Origin: Serratia plymuthica NBRC 102599
GTDB lineage: Bacteria > Pseudomonadota > Gammaproteobacteria > Enterobacterales > Enterobacteriaceae
Length of the DNA: 64,000 nucleotides
Direction of reading: 5' to 3'
Assembly (NCBI RefSeq): GCF_001590925.1
Contig: NZ_BCTU01000025.1
Span: forward strand, 102,679-166,678
The position numbers and the translations under genes were made by a program. The notes under the pieces are model-generated. The model ran no database searches, was not told the origin of the DNA, and was given only the letters and a program-made list of their open reading frames with translations. The number at the start of each line of letters is the position of its first letter. The stretch's first letter is position 1. Shown one piece after another: positions 36,879 to 45,920 of this stretch.

Positions 36879-37982
36879 TTACAGTGCCGGTTGCCACGCA
36901 GACTGCGGCAACAGATACAAACCGGGAGCCTGGCGGGCGCCGTCGCCGACGATATGGCCAATGCCCGCCGCCATCACCGCCAGCGTCACATCGAAGGCGT
37001 TCAGGCTGTCGCCGTAGCCCGCCGTCAGGTTGAACATCGACCCGTTGGCCAGTAAATAGACCTTTTTCTCGCCCAGTTGGTAGGCGTTCACAAACGGCAT
37101 AGGCTCGCTGTGCGGCAGGTTCTTCAGGAAGCCGACGTCAATTTCGGCCGCCACGTGGCCGACGTTGAGAATAAACACCCCGTCCTTCACCTGTTGCAAA
37201 TGCTGCGCCGACAGCACATTTTTCGCCCCGGTCGCCGTGGCGATCACGTCCGCCTGGGTAACCGCCGTGGTCAGATCGACCACCGCCCAGCCATCGTACC
37301 GCGCTTGCAATGCCCGCGCCGGATCGATTTCCGCCACGATAACCTGCCCGCCGTAGGCTTTCGCCGCCGCCGCAACGCCCTGCCCAACCAGGCCATAGCC
37401 AATCACCAGCACGCATTTTTCATGCAGCGTCAGATGCGTGGTCTGGAAGAAGGTGTGCCAGGCGGTGAGGCCGACCATATGGCGGTTGTGCAGCCCTTCT
37501 TTCACCGGCAGATCGTCCCAATTGAAGATCGGGTAGCGCGGCGCCATGCCGTTCAGCCGGCTGATGCCGGAACCGGTCGCTTCCAGGCCGGCGATAATCT
37601 GCGGGCCTGCGGCCGACTGGTGCAGGCGGGTCGTCAGATCCGCGCCCATTTCGCACAGGTGGGTCGGTTCCCAGGCCAACGCGCGATCGAAGGATGTCGA
37701 CCAGTCCGCATCGCTCATGTCACGCCAGGCGTGAGCCTGTGCGCCGCGCCGCTCCAGCCAGGCGACCACGTCATCCTGCACCGTGGTCGGGTTGCAGGTG
37801 GTCAGGTAAACCGCCGCGCCCTTGCCCAGCAGGCCCGCCACCAGCGGCGCCATTTTCAGATCCAGGTGCATATTGCACGCCAGCCGCACGCCGTTCAAAT
37901 CCGGCAGCGCAGCAACCGCCGCACGGGTGCGCGGCATATGGCGCATCGCCCAATCGAGTTCGCTTTCAAAATCCTGATACAT
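36879..37982 (-). CDS. Short, divergent S-adenosylhomocysteine hydrolase-like protein
   Basis: 367 residues from ATG 37982 with AAAGGAG upstream; the frame to 38057 runs into a relic. It has the SAH hydrolase layout: NMHLDLKMAPLVAGLLGKGA, TTCNPTTVQDDVVAWL, EMGADLTTRLH (Asp131 equivalent), GLEATGSG (Glu156), VKEG (Lys186), the NAD loop VIGYGLVGQGVAAAAKAYG and NVGHVAAEID (His301). Asp190 of the human enzyme, next to Lys186, appears to be His, and the C-terminal tail ending KPDHYRY that completes the neighbour's NAD site is missing. Typical SAHH has 430-470 residues. It may act on another thioether nucleoside, or be an NAD-binding relative. Confidence 0.75.
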   Translation of the reverse strand: MYQDFESELDWAMRHMPRTRAAVAALPDLNGVRLACNMHLDLKMAPLVAGLLGKGAAVYLTTCNPTTVQDDVVAWLERRGAQAHAWRDMSDADWSTSFDRALAWEPTHLCEMGADLTTRLHQSAAGPQIIAGLEATGSGISRLNGMAPRYPIFNWDDLPVKEGLHNRHMVGLTAWHTFFQTTHLTLHEKCVLVIGYGLVGQGVAAAAKAYGGQVIVAEIDPARALQARYDGWAVVDLTTAVTQADVIATATGAKNVLSAQHLQQVKDGVFILNVGHVAAEIDVGFLKNLPHSEPMPFVNAYQLGEKKVYLLANGSMFNLTAGYGDSLNAFDVTLAVMAAGIGHIVGDGARQAPGLYLLPQSAWQPAL

Positions 37983-38018
37983 CTGTTGCTCCTTTACTGC
38001 ACCACGCCACTGGGGCAT

Positions 38019-38136
38019 AGCTGAATGAATTAACCGGCGCGGCTCAGAGTTGCTCAATCACCTTGGCCGGCGTCTGACCGGTTTCCGCGCCACGTTAGCC
38101 GCCACCTCTGCGCCGAGATCCTCTTCAATCATCGCC
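38019..38136 (-). pseudogene. Internally deleted copy of an araC-type gene fragment
   Basis: Three pieces in the order and orientation of the regulator at 42676-43134: 38019-38047 equals 42676-42704, 38048-38090 equals 42850-42892 (one mismatch), and 38091-38136 equals 43089-43134 (two mismatches). Two internal stretches of about 145 and 196 bases are missing, with short shared bases (CAG and CGCGC) at the joins. The high identity implies a recent duplication followed by deletions. Confidence 0.9.
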
Positions 38137-38687
38137 TGCGGCCCCGCAAAATCCGGCAGGTTAAAAAATGGGGATGATCACAAAGCCGATGTTTTTCATT
38201 ATGGCGATTTTTGAGGGTTATATGGCATACCAGCCAAAAACAGGCCAGCTATTATCACTCAGCTCAAAGAACAAAACCGAGGTGAATATCATGTCTGCAC
38301 CATCAATGATAGTTTTCCGATCTATCAGAGGGTTACCCCGTTGGCTTTCACCGCCCGCTGAAATTATCGTCACCTCGGTTGGCGGTACGGGCGTCAGTTC
38401 TGAGGGCCAGCACTTCTCCCGGCTGCAAACGCGGGAAGACATCACGCACAGCGATGTCTTGTCCGATTTAGCCTTGAAGGTAGGGTAAATCCGGCATGGT
38501 GTACTGCCGATAATCCTGACTGTCAGGCCATTGTCAAAGCCAGTCACGCGGTTCCAATACGGAATATCTTGCCTCTCTGTCCGCTGCTTTTGAGAGCGTA
38601 ATCACACTATCTGCGAGGTGATTACGGTATTAAATAAAGCCACCTGCTATATATATCAATACGTTATACATACCAATAAGGATAATG
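38137..38687. other. Relic-bearing stretch before the second GH3 gene
   Basis: No supported gene. The frame 38168-38488 (106 codons) has no protein-like pattern and no ribosome site. On the minus strand 38390-38470 reads AVRDVFPRLQPGEVLALRTD, which looks like the end of a lost gene. A 48-bp GH3 fragment (own entry) follows, then an A+T-rich promoter region with tandem TATATAT before the GH3 start. Confidence 0.5.
38508..38555 (+). pseudogene. 48-bp fragment of the neighbouring GH3 gene
   Basis: Matches 40349-40396 inside the GH3 coding region with two mismatches, in the same orientation. The bases on both sides differ, so it is an isolated remnant. Confidence 0.85.
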
Positions 38688-40649
38688 ATGAAACTCAACC
38701 CTCTGAACATGGCTGTCTCTGCCCTCCTGTTTTCCAGTTATCCTGTCATTGCTGCTCCCCCCCAACCAGAACTGAGTCTGCACGAAGCCACGCTGCTGAC
38801 CGTTGACGGGCTGAAATTCAAAGACCTTAACCATTCCGGCAAACTTGAGCCTTATGAAGACTGGCGGCTGTTACCAGAAGAACGCGCAGCCGATCTGGTG
38901 AAACGCATGACGCTGCAAGAAAAAGCCGGTGTGATGATGCACGGCTCGGCCCCTACCGCCAACAGTCCGATTGGCGCAGGGACGCATTATGATATTGATG
39001 CCGCTAAAAAGATGATTGCCGATGCGAAAGTAAACACGCTGATCACCCGGCTTTCGGCGGACGATCCGGCGGTGATAGCGGAAGAAAACAACAAACTTCA
39101 GCAGATTGCTGAAGGCACGCGGCTTGGTATTCCGGTCACTATCAGCAGTGATCCGCGCAACTCGTTTGAATATCTGATAGGCGCGAGTCTCTCATCCGGT
39201 AAATTCACGAAGTGGCCCGAAACATTAGGTTTGGCCGCTATCGGCGATGAACAGCTTACTCGTCGCTATGCCGATATCGTGCGTCAGGAATATCTGGCCG
39301 TCGGTATTCGTGAAGCCCTTTCGCCGCAGGCCGATCTGGCGACTGAGCCGCGTTGGGCACGTATCAGCGGAACCTTCGGCGAAGACCCGACACGTGTTCA
39401 CAATATGGTGCGCGGTTACATTGAAGGAATGCAGAACGGTACCGACGGCCTGGTTCAGGGCAGCGTGATCGCGGTAGTGAAACATTGGGTCGGCTACGGT
39501 GCGGCCGAAAATGGCTATGACAGCCACAACGTTTACGGCAAGAACGCCATTTTCTCCGGTAACAACCTCAAAGAGCACATTTATCCATTTACCGGCGCAT
39601 TTGAAGCCAACGTGGCCAGCGTGATGCCGACGTATTCCATTTTGAAAAACGCCTCAATCGGTGGCAAACCGCTGGAACCGGTCGGTGCGGGATTCAGCCA
39701 TCAGTTGCTGACGGATATTCTGCGCGGACAATACGGTTTTAAAGGTGTGATCCTCAGCGACTGGTTGATCACCAATGATTGCAACAGTGACTGTATTAAC
39801 GGTGTGCCGGAAGGCAAGGAGCCCGTGCCCGGGGGTATGTCATGGGGGGTCGAAAATCTGACGCCGCAACAGCGTTTTGTGAAAGCCGTGAACGCGGGCG
39901 TGGATCAGTTTGGCGGCGTAACCGATTCCCAGCTGCTGGTGAATGCGGTCAATGAAAAACAGCTGACGCAGCAGCGGCTGGACGAGTCAGTGGTACGTAT
40001 TCTGGAGCAAAAATTCCGCACTGGCCTGTTCGAAAATCCATTTGTAGATCCTCAAAAAGCGCTGCACACAGTCGGAAGAGCGGACTGGCAGAAAGAGGCC
40101 AATGCGGCACAGGGACGCTCTCTTGTGTTATTGCAAAACAAAGAGGGAGTTTTACCGCTGAAAAGAGGTAAAAAAATCTGGTTGTATGGTATCGAACCTA
40201 AAGCTGCGCAGATAGCGGGGTTTAGGGTTGTCGATTCGCCTGAAAAAGCGGATGTCGCGCTGATCCGCGCCCATGCGCCGTATGAACAGCCGCATAAACA
40301 ATGGTTCTTCGGCAGACGTCATCACGAAGGCTCTCTGGCATTTACTGACGATAATCCTGACTATCAGGCCATTGTTAAAGCCAGTCACGCGGTTCCGACC
40401 GTGGTGACGGTGTATCTCGACCGCCCTGCCATTCTGAGCAATGTGAAGGATAAAGCCAAGGTTGTCATCGGTAATTTCGGTGTCAGCGACGCGGTGTTGT
40501 TTACCCGCCTGACCAGCAGCGAAGCCTTTACCGGCAAACTGCCGTTCGAGTTGCCTTCATCAATGAACGCCGTGCTCGAACAACAGTCAGATGTGCCACA
40601 TGACAGCCAATCTCCGCTGTTTGAAATTGGCTTCGGTCTGGCGCGTTAA
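38688..40649 (+). CDS. Secreted glycoside hydrolase family 3 enzyme
   Basis: 653 residues from ATG 38688, five bases after AAGGA; an ATG three bases earlier is also possible. Signal peptide ends near PVIAAPP. GH3 core: YEDWRLLPEERAADLVKRMT, SGTFGEDPTRVHNMVRGYIE, VKHWVGYGAAENGYDSHNVY and the nucleophile in KGVILSDWLITNDCNSD. The second domain ends in a short FEIGFGLAR without the fibronectin-III tail that bglX has. An Asn/Cys-containing insertion follows the nucleophile. Probably an exo-beta-glucosidase of the periplasm. Codon use is less G+C-rich than in bglX, suggesting separate acquisition. Confidence 0.88.
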   Translation: MKLNPLNMAVSALLFSSYPVIAAPPQPELSLHEATLLTVDGLKFKDLNHSGKLEPYEDWRLLPEERAADLVKRMTLQEKAGVMMHGSAPTANSPIGAGTHYDIDAAKKMIADAKVNTLITRLSADDPAVIAEENNKLQQIAEGTRLGIPVTISSDPRNSFEYLIGASLSSGKFTKWPETLGLAAIGDEQLTRRYADIVRQEYLAVGIREALSPQADLATEPRWARISGTFGEDPTRVHNMVRGYIEGMQNGTDGLVQGSVIAVVKHWVGYGAAENGYDSHNVYGKNAIFSGNNLKEHIYPFTGAFEANVASVMPTYSILKNASIGGKPLEPVGAGFSHQLLTDILRGQYGFKGVILSDWLITNDCNSDCINGVPEGKEPVPGGMSWGVENLTPQQRFVKAVNAGVDQFGGVTDSQLLVNAVNEKQLTQQRLDESVVRILEQKFRTGLFENPFVDPQKALHTVGRADWQKEANAAQGRSLVLLQNKEGVLPLKRGKKIWLYGIEPKAAQIAGFRVVDSPEKADVALIRAHAPYEQPHKQWFFGRRHHEGSLAFTDDNPDYQAIVKASHAVPTVVTVYLDRPAILSNVKDKAKVVIGNFGVSDAVLFTRLTSSEAFTGKLPFELPSSMNAVLEQQSDVPHDSQSPLFEIGFGLAR

Positions 40650-40780
40650 AGCTCTCACTCAATTGGCAACCCGATATTGGCATTTTAAGGCGGCTAATCA
40701 CCGCCTTAAAATGCACTGCAGAGGGTCAATCTGCCCATTGCACTCTTACTGCGGTGCCGGGACTGTAAATGACGGTTATC

Positions 40781-41149
40781 TTATGGAGCCTGGTAGCGTG
40801 TCATTTTCATCGATGCACTATCAATGCTTTGCATAAACTTACCGGCCGCTGGCGCACTGGTAAAACTGTTCATGGATGCATCTGCATCCTCAACTGAACG
40901 CCAATGTACAATGACCAGCCATTCCTGATTCTGACCTGCAGCGGATTCACGAGAGATAAATCCTGGCTGTTTAGAGACGTGTTGATCTTCAACGGCCTTG
41001 TCAATTTTCTTGAACTCTTCGAAAGATACACCCGGTTTTATTTTCAAAGTGACGACTTCGATAACAGGATGACTGTCGGCTGCGTAAACAGACGTTGCCC
41101 CGCTCAGGGCAATCAAAGACATTAACACTGTGTTCTTGAGTAATTTCAT
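40781..41149 (-). CDS. Exported antibiotic-biosynthesis-monooxygenase-fold (ABM) protein
   Basis: 122 residues with a Sec signal ending SVYAADS. The mature part is a single ABM ferredoxin-like domain: VIEVVTLKIKPGVSFEEFKK, HVSKQPGFISRESA and EWLVIVHWRSVEDADASM. Such small domains include quinone and heme monooxygenases, but an exported one cannot be assigned. It lies between the GH3 gene and the SnoaL-like gene, possibly co-transcribed with the latter across 211 bases only if no terminator intervenes. Confidence 0.78.
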   Translation of the reverse strand: MKLLKNTVLMSLIALSGATSVYAADSHPVIEVVTLKIKPGVSFEEFKKIDKAVEDQHVSKQPGFISRESAAGQNQEWLVIVHWRSVEDADASMNSFTSAPAAGKFMQSIDSASMKMTRYQAP

Positions 41150-41360
41150 AGATATTCTGTAGCCTCATACCAGGTTAAGTAAATTGTACGGTTCCCGGAG
41201 TCTTGCGTTGTAAAAGCGGGTAACCTAAAACACGTAAAAATTATCGTACGGCTAGCATAGTAGAGGGCTGACCAAGGTGGTCTGATATTCTCTTTCCCAA
41301 AGCCAGCTACGTCGTCAAATCTTAAAAGGCATTTCTGCTCTTCGTATAATGATGCGGATA

Positions 41361-42128
41361 TTAGAACTTGCCGTTCTGGTTTTTCCAATCCGGGCGCGCT
41401 GGGATAGTTTCTATCGTGTCCCAATGCTCTGCAATCTTGCCATTCTCGACCCGGAACAGATCGTAGAACGCGCTTGGCTGCCCGGCAAAGGTGCCTTCGC
41501 TACAGGTGAGGACAAAATTGCCTTCACCCAGTACGCGATGAATGCGATCGTACTTCATGGTGATGCCCTGTTTGGCCATCTCTTGCAAGGCGGCCCCCAA
41601 CCCGGTTAAACCATCCGCGATCTGTGGGTTGTGCTGAACATAGTTATCGCCATCGTAATACCCTGCCAGTTTGTCCATGCGCCCGTTTACCAGGATGTCA
41701 TCGACAAAATTTCTGACCACCTCTTTGTTTACCAGCGTTTTATCCAAATCCTGTGCTTCGGTCGGCCCATCAATCATGCTATGCCCGCTTGGATTCAGTG
41801 CGTCTGGCTTAACCTGAAGATTGTCCCAGTGCTCGACAATTCTTCCCGCCTCAAAGCGGAAGATATCGAAACCAATTTTTGGCCCAAAAAAGTTATAGTC
41901 GGTATGAGCAAATACGTAGTCACCGTCCTGGAATACGCGAACCGTATTGGCCTTTGCACTGCCCTCAGGCAATTGTTGCAACACGGCACCGAAGCCAGCC
42001 AGACCATCAGCAACGGCTAAATTATGCTGGATATACTTGTCAGGATTGATATAAGCAACCGGAGCGGTATCACCGGTCTCAATGCTTTTGAGTAGTGCAA
42101 CAACCTGTTGTTTGGCGGTCAATGACAT
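41361..42128 (-). CDS. Tandem SnoaL-like (NTF2-fold) protein
   Basis: 255 residues with two SnoaL/NTF2 domains in tandem. The first contains YINPDKYIQHNLAVADGLAG and FDIFRFEAGRIVEHWDNLQ; the second NYVQHNPQIADGLTGLGAA and YDLFRVENGKIAEHWDTIE. The repeated QHN, F-HxD and EHWD signatures are those of predicted SnoaL-like aldol-condensation-type or dehydratase enzymes. The substrate is unknown. The ATG has AGGAGATA upstream on the minus strand. Confidence 0.82.
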   Translation of the reverse strand: MSLTAKQQVVALLKSIETGDTAPVAYINPDKYIQHNLAVADGLAGFGAVLQQLPEGSAKANTVRVFQDGDYVFAHTDYNFFGPKIGFDIFRFEAGRIVEHWDNLQVKPDALNPSGHSMIDGPTEAQDLDKTLVNKEVVRNFVDDILVNGRMDKLAGYYDGDNYVQHNPQIADGLTGLGAALQEMAKQGITMKYDRIHRVLGEGNFVLTCSEGTFAGQPSAFYDLFRVENGKIAEHWDTIETIPARPDWKNQNGKF

Positions 42129-42686
42129 TTTTTATCTCCTGATAAGAGGGGCCGATTATCCGGGTTTTAATACAACCACGCGGGTTAAATAACAGTTTAG
42201 GTGTGACTTTTCCACTTTCCAATAATATCGGTAAGGCATTTATCTTGGCTGTCTGAATCAGGGTGCTTAGTACGGCATTGAGTCACATAAAGACATAGAT
42301 TTTGTATCCTGTCGTGAACATCGCTATTACCCCTCGATGCGGTAATAGCCGTAATGAGTTCCCTTGCCATCGTCAATCATCTCCGGTTGAATTTGCGTGA
42401 AACAGATTGATTTCGACAGGATTAATGCTACTGCTAAAAGTATTTTTATTATATCAAAGAGGTTTGCTCATATTTGTCAAAAAAAATGAATAACTAATGA
42501 CGAGTGTGTTTTGATTTAGATAGGGCTTGGACCGTTATCGAACTTTTGGCCGCAATCCGGATCAGATCCCCACCTGCATGATGGTACCTATCTGCATGCA
42601 CTCCGATTAGGTGGATCATGTACGGAAGGTACCGCCCTCTCGTCTCCGTATTCTTTGAAGAGAGGGCGCGCCGGGAGCTGAATGAA
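42129..42686. other. Intergenic stretch before the araC relic
   Basis: A+T-rich promoter-like DNA for the SnoaL gene up to about 42500, then 42590-42670 with a GGTACC-flanked segment and a hairpin (own entry). No gene is seen. The end, from 42676, is the tract duplicated at 38019. Confidence 0.5.
42633..42668. terminator. Hairpin downstream of the araC fragment
   Basis: CGCCCTCTC and GAGAGGGCG form a perfect 9-bp stem with an 18-base loop, just beyond the 3' end of the minus-strand regulator fragment. Confidence 0.5.
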
Positions 42687-43274
42687 TTAACCGGCGCGGC
42701 TCAGGCGCCGCATCGCCTGCGGAGACAAACCGAAGACGCGAATAAATGCCCGCCGCATACGCTCCGGATCGCTAAAACCGACGGCACGGGCGATAGCCTC
42801 CAGCGCTTCGCCGCTCTCTTCAATACTCACCCGCGCCGCTTCCACCCGCAGTTGCTCAATCACCTTGGCCGGCGTCTGCCCGGTTTCCGCGCGAAACAAC
42901 CTGCCGAACTGGCGTTCGCTCAGGCAAGCGGCATCGGCCAGATCTGTCACCCTGAGCGGCTGATGCAGATGCTCACGGGCGTAAGAAAGTGCGCTGCGGA
43001 TACGGTCTGAAGAAGGATTAAGCGCCAGCAGCAGTGAATACTGCGACTGCCCGCCAGGACGGCGGTGATACACCACCAGTTGCCGCGCCACGTTGGCCGC
43101 CACCTCTGCGCCGAGGTCCTCTTCAATCATCGCCAGCGCCAGATCGATGCCTGCGCTGATGCCGGCAGAGGTCCAGAGGGCACCGTCGCGAATAAAAATG
43201 CGGTTGCTGTCGACGCGAATACGCGGATAGCGCTGCTGCAACCGTGCGGCGTGGAACCAATGGGTGGTGGCGCG
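42687..43274 (-). pseudogene. GlxA-type AraC regulator, N-terminal half lost
   Basis: About 195 codons remain of a regulator that normally has over 300. What remains is the end of the DJ-1/PfpI domain (RATTHW, then RIRVDSNRIFIRDGALWTSA and GISAGIDLALAMIEEDLG) followed by the whole AraC DNA-binding domain with LRVTDLADAACLSERQFGRL and AIARAVGFSDPERMRRAF. The frame is open to 43274, where it meets an oppositely oriented gene fragment. The start codon and promoter are missing, so it is probably not expressed as a regulator. Confidence 0.85.
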
Positions 43275-43600
43275 CTGCCTGCCATTGGTCGATGCGTGAC
43301 AGCCTGACGCTGTTCGGCGCTATCCCCAGCAGTGCGCGGGTGGAGCGCGACGGCAACGTGATCACCGGTGGCGGCGTAACCGCAGGCATCGACTTCGCCC
43401 TGACACTGATCGCCGAGCTGCACGGCGAAGAAACCGCGCAAATGATCCAGTTGTATCTGGAGTATGCCCCGGCACCGCCGTTCCTGGGGGGAACGCCAGA
43501 GCTGGCGCCTACTGGGATCCTGGCGCGAGTAGAGGAAACAATGGCGGACAGCCTGCAACAACGCCGGGCGCTGGTCGCGCAGATAGCCGCCCGTCGCTGA
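43271..43600 (+). pseudogene. DJ-1/PfpI protein (isonitrile hydratase type), N-terminal half lost
   Basis: The C-terminal 109 codons of a DJ-1/PfpI protein: RAACHWSMRDSLTLFGAIP, VERDGNVITGGGVTAGIDFA and ELHGEETAQMIQLYLEYAP then GTPELAPTGILARVEE. The N-terminal half with the nucleophile Cys elbow is missing. It joins the truncated araC gene at shared Arg-Ala codons in a small palindrome. The intact arrangement elsewhere would be a divergent regulator and target pair. Confidence 0.83.
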
Positions 43601-43650
43601 CGAGCTGGGCGTATACTTAACCTTATGTGTTAAAGACATAGGGGATCAGA

Positions 43651-44214
43651 ATGGCGGATTTAGCCCACTACATTACGGATTACGGCTACTGGGCGCTGTT
43701 TATCGGCTGCCTGGCCGAGGGGGAAACCATCACGTTGCTGGGCGGCATTGCCGCGCATCAGGGGCTGTTGCATCTGCCTTGGGTGATTGCGGTGGTGGCG
43801 CTGGGCGGCACGCTGGGGGATCAATTGCTGTTCTTTCTGGGCCGCCGCTTCGGCGGGAAAGTGATTTCACGGATGAAAAGCCAGGAAAAGCGCATCGAGC
43901 GCGCCAACAAGCTGATTGCCCGCCACCCGATGCTGTTCGTGATCGGCGTGCGCTTTATGTACGGCTTTCGCATTATCGGCCCGGTGCTGATCGGCGCCAG
44001 CAAGTTGCCGCCCTCACGCTTTGTGCCGCTGAACATTCTGGGTGCCATTCTGTGGGCGACAATTTTCGTGCTGCTGGGTTATTTCGGCGGTGAAGCCATC
44101 GCCCGCTTTATCTCCGGCTTCGACAAAAGGCTGACCAGCCTGCTGTTCTGTGCGCTGGTGATCGCCGCCATCCTGCTGTTGCGCTTCTGGTGGCGGCGTC
44201 GCCACGCCGATTAA
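43651..44214 (+). CDS. yohD: DedA-family inner membrane protein
   Basis: 187 residues, the size of E. coli YohD. DedA/SNARE-associated (VTT) fold: GYWALFIGCLAEGETITLLGG, the re-entrant GTLGDQLLFFLGRRFGGK and the conserved VRFMYGFRIIGPVLIGAS, with four membrane spans. Members are lipid carrier flippases or proton-coupled exporters; YohD itself has no fixed role. It keeps the ancestral position relative to pbpG-yohC only loosely. Confidence 0.88.
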   Translation: MADLAHYITDYGYWALFIGCLAEGETITLLGGIAAHQGLLHLPWVIAVVALGGTLGDQLLFFLGRRFGGKVISRMKSQEKRIERANKLIARHPMLFVIGVRFMYGFRIIGPVLIGASKLPPSRFVPLNILGAILWATIFVLLGYFGGEAIARFISGFDKRLTSLLFCALVIAAILLLRFWWRRRHAD

Positions 44215-44216
44215 GG

Positions 44217-44843
44217 CTATTTATTGAGCATCAGCTTCAGGCCGAGCAATGCCAGCACGCCGCCGCCCAAGCGATCGAACCAGGCTTTAAAACGCAGGTA
44301 AGTGCGGCGCGGGCGCGGCGATGACAGCACAAACGCCACAAAGGCGTACCACAGGACGTCGACCGTCAAGGCAATCACCGGCAACACCACGTACATCAGC
44401 GGCGAAATTTTATGGCTGAGCAGCGCGGCGAACACGCTACCGAACACGATAGCGGTGTTCGGGTTGCCGAGTTGGGTCAGCAACCCCGTGGTAAACGCCT
44501 TGCGAAACCCCAGATGCCGCTCGCCGACCGCCTCCACGTTCAGCGGCCGACTGGCCCCGCGCAGCATGTTAAACGCCAAATAGACAAGATACGCGCCGCC
44601 CAGCACTTTCAGCGTGGTGTACAACCACGGCAGCGCCAGCAGCAGCGACTGCAATCCCAGCAGTGCGATCAAGGCAAAGATAAAACAACCGACACCCATG
44701 CCTAACGCCACTGCCATGCCATCGCGGCGCGAAGAGGCCACTGCGGTGCGCGCCACCAAAATAAAACTTTGCCCCGGGCTCATCGCCCCGAGCGTTATCG
44801 CCCCGGTAATGCTCAATACCGATAATGCCGTTTCACTCATCAT
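44217..44843 (-). CDS. LysE-family amino acid exporter
   Basis: 208 residues with six hydrophobic helices. GAMSPGQSFILVARTAVASS near residue 20 and RDGMAVALGMGVGCFIFAL are the LysE/RhtB signature; TTGLLTQLGNPNTAIVFGSV follows near 125. Likely exports amino acids or analogues. It stands convergent to yohD and may be controlled by the LysR gene on its 5' side. Confidence 0.87.
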   Translation of the reverse strand: MMSETALSVLSITGAITLGAMSPGQSFILVARTAVASSRRDGMAVALGMGVGCFIFALIALLGLQSLLLALPWLYTTLKVLGGAYLVYLAFNMLRGASRPLNVEAVGERHLGFRKAFTTGLLTQLGNPNTAIVFGSVFAALLSHKISPLMYVVLPVIALTVDVLWYAFVAFVLSSPRPRRTYLRFKAWFDRLGGGVLALLGLKLMLNK

Positions 44844-44917
44844 GCTTGCGGTACTCCCTTAACTATCCCCTGCTCAAAGTAGCGCAGCGACGAAAATAAA
44901 AGCAATGAATACGGGGA

Positions 44918-45811
44918 TCATTCAACCTGAGTCGCATCGCGCATCAGCGCTACCAGCTCGCGCGCGGCCTTGTCCAGCGGCGCATTCTTCAGCCAAACCA
45001 GGTGTATCGGCAACCGCAGTTCGTTTTTGGTATTTTTGAATTTCAGCCGGATTAACCTCCCCTGAGCCAACAGCGGCGCAGTCAGCGACAGCGGGAAATT
45101 GCCCCAGCCCAATCCGGCCTCAACCATGTTCAGCGCCATCGGCAGGCTGTCGGTGCGCCAGTAAGATTCCGCTACCCGCGGCCGCAGATCGACGATGGGC
45201 AGATCGCGGCTGGCCACCATAATCTGCCGCACGTTGACCAGGTCCTCGAAAAACAGCTCGTCCGCCGCTCCTTTTAGCGCCGGGTGGCATGGCGATAGCG
45301 TGGCGACCAGCGATTCCGCCCCCACAAAATGGAACTGCTCCTGGCTGTTGACGTTAAGCCCGCCAAACGCCAGGCAAACGCCAACCCTGCCCTGATGCAG
45401 CATATGCAACACGTCATCTTGCGGGGCGGTCAGCACTTCGATGTTCAGCAACGGATAACGCTCCGCCAGCGTTTTGATCGCCGCCAGCAGGCCGCTGCCG
45501 TTGATGTCCGAAGCAACGCCTATCGACAGCGTACTCTCCAGCCCCTGCGACAATTCGATGGCGTGGTTTTGCAATTGTTTAAGTTGGTCGGCAATCAGCC
45601 GCGCATGCGGCGCCAGCGCCAGTGCCAGCGCGGTCGGCACAGGTTCGCGGTGCGACCGGTCAAACAGCGGGAAGCCCAGTTCCGCCTCCATGTTGGCGAT
45701 CCCCATACTGACTGCCGAAGGCACGCGCCGCAGCGAACGGGCGGCGGCGGAGAACGAACCGCGATCCAATACCGCCAAAAACAGCTCAATGTTATCGCTG
45801 GAAAAGTTCAT
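44918..45811 (-). CDS. LysR-family regulator
   Basis: 297 residues with HTH FLAVLDRGSFSAAARSLRR and VPSAVSMGIANMEAELGFPL. The effector domain has LSIGVASDINGSGLLAAIKT near residue 90 and FEDLVNVRQIMVASRDLP. It is transcribed away from the PACE transporter at 45921, with 109 bases between, so it may regulate that exporter, as in Acinetobacter AceR/AceI. Confidence 0.87.
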   Translation of the reverse strand: MNFSSDNIELFLAVLDRGSFSAAARSLRRVPSAVSMGIANMEAELGFPLFDRSHREPVPTALALALAPHARLIADQLKQLQNHAIELSQGLESTLSIGVASDINGSGLLAAIKTLAERYPLLNIEVLTAPQDDVLHMLHQGRVGVCLAFGGLNVNSQEQFHFVGAESLVATLSPCHPALKGAADELFFEDLVNVRQIMVASRDLPIVDLRPRVAESYWRTDSLPMALNMVEAGLGWGNFPLSLTAPLLAQGRLIRLKFKNTKNELRLPIHLVWLKNAPLDKAARELVALMRDATQVE

Positions 45812-45920
45812 TGCGTTACCTGTCAGTAAAACTGACAGCTCCTGACTTTTTCTATCAATGTGATTGACGTTATCTTAGCCGCCACGACCTGAGAAACCAC
45901 CAAAAATAACGCAGGAGAAC

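Noticed and set aside
37077..38024. 315-codon open frame on the plus strand
   Set aside because: Antisense of the SAH-hydrolase-like gene.
38168..38488. 106-codon frame before the GH3 gene
   Set aside because: Lies among relics, no family match, no ribosome site; the minus strand looks like the tail of a lost gene instead.
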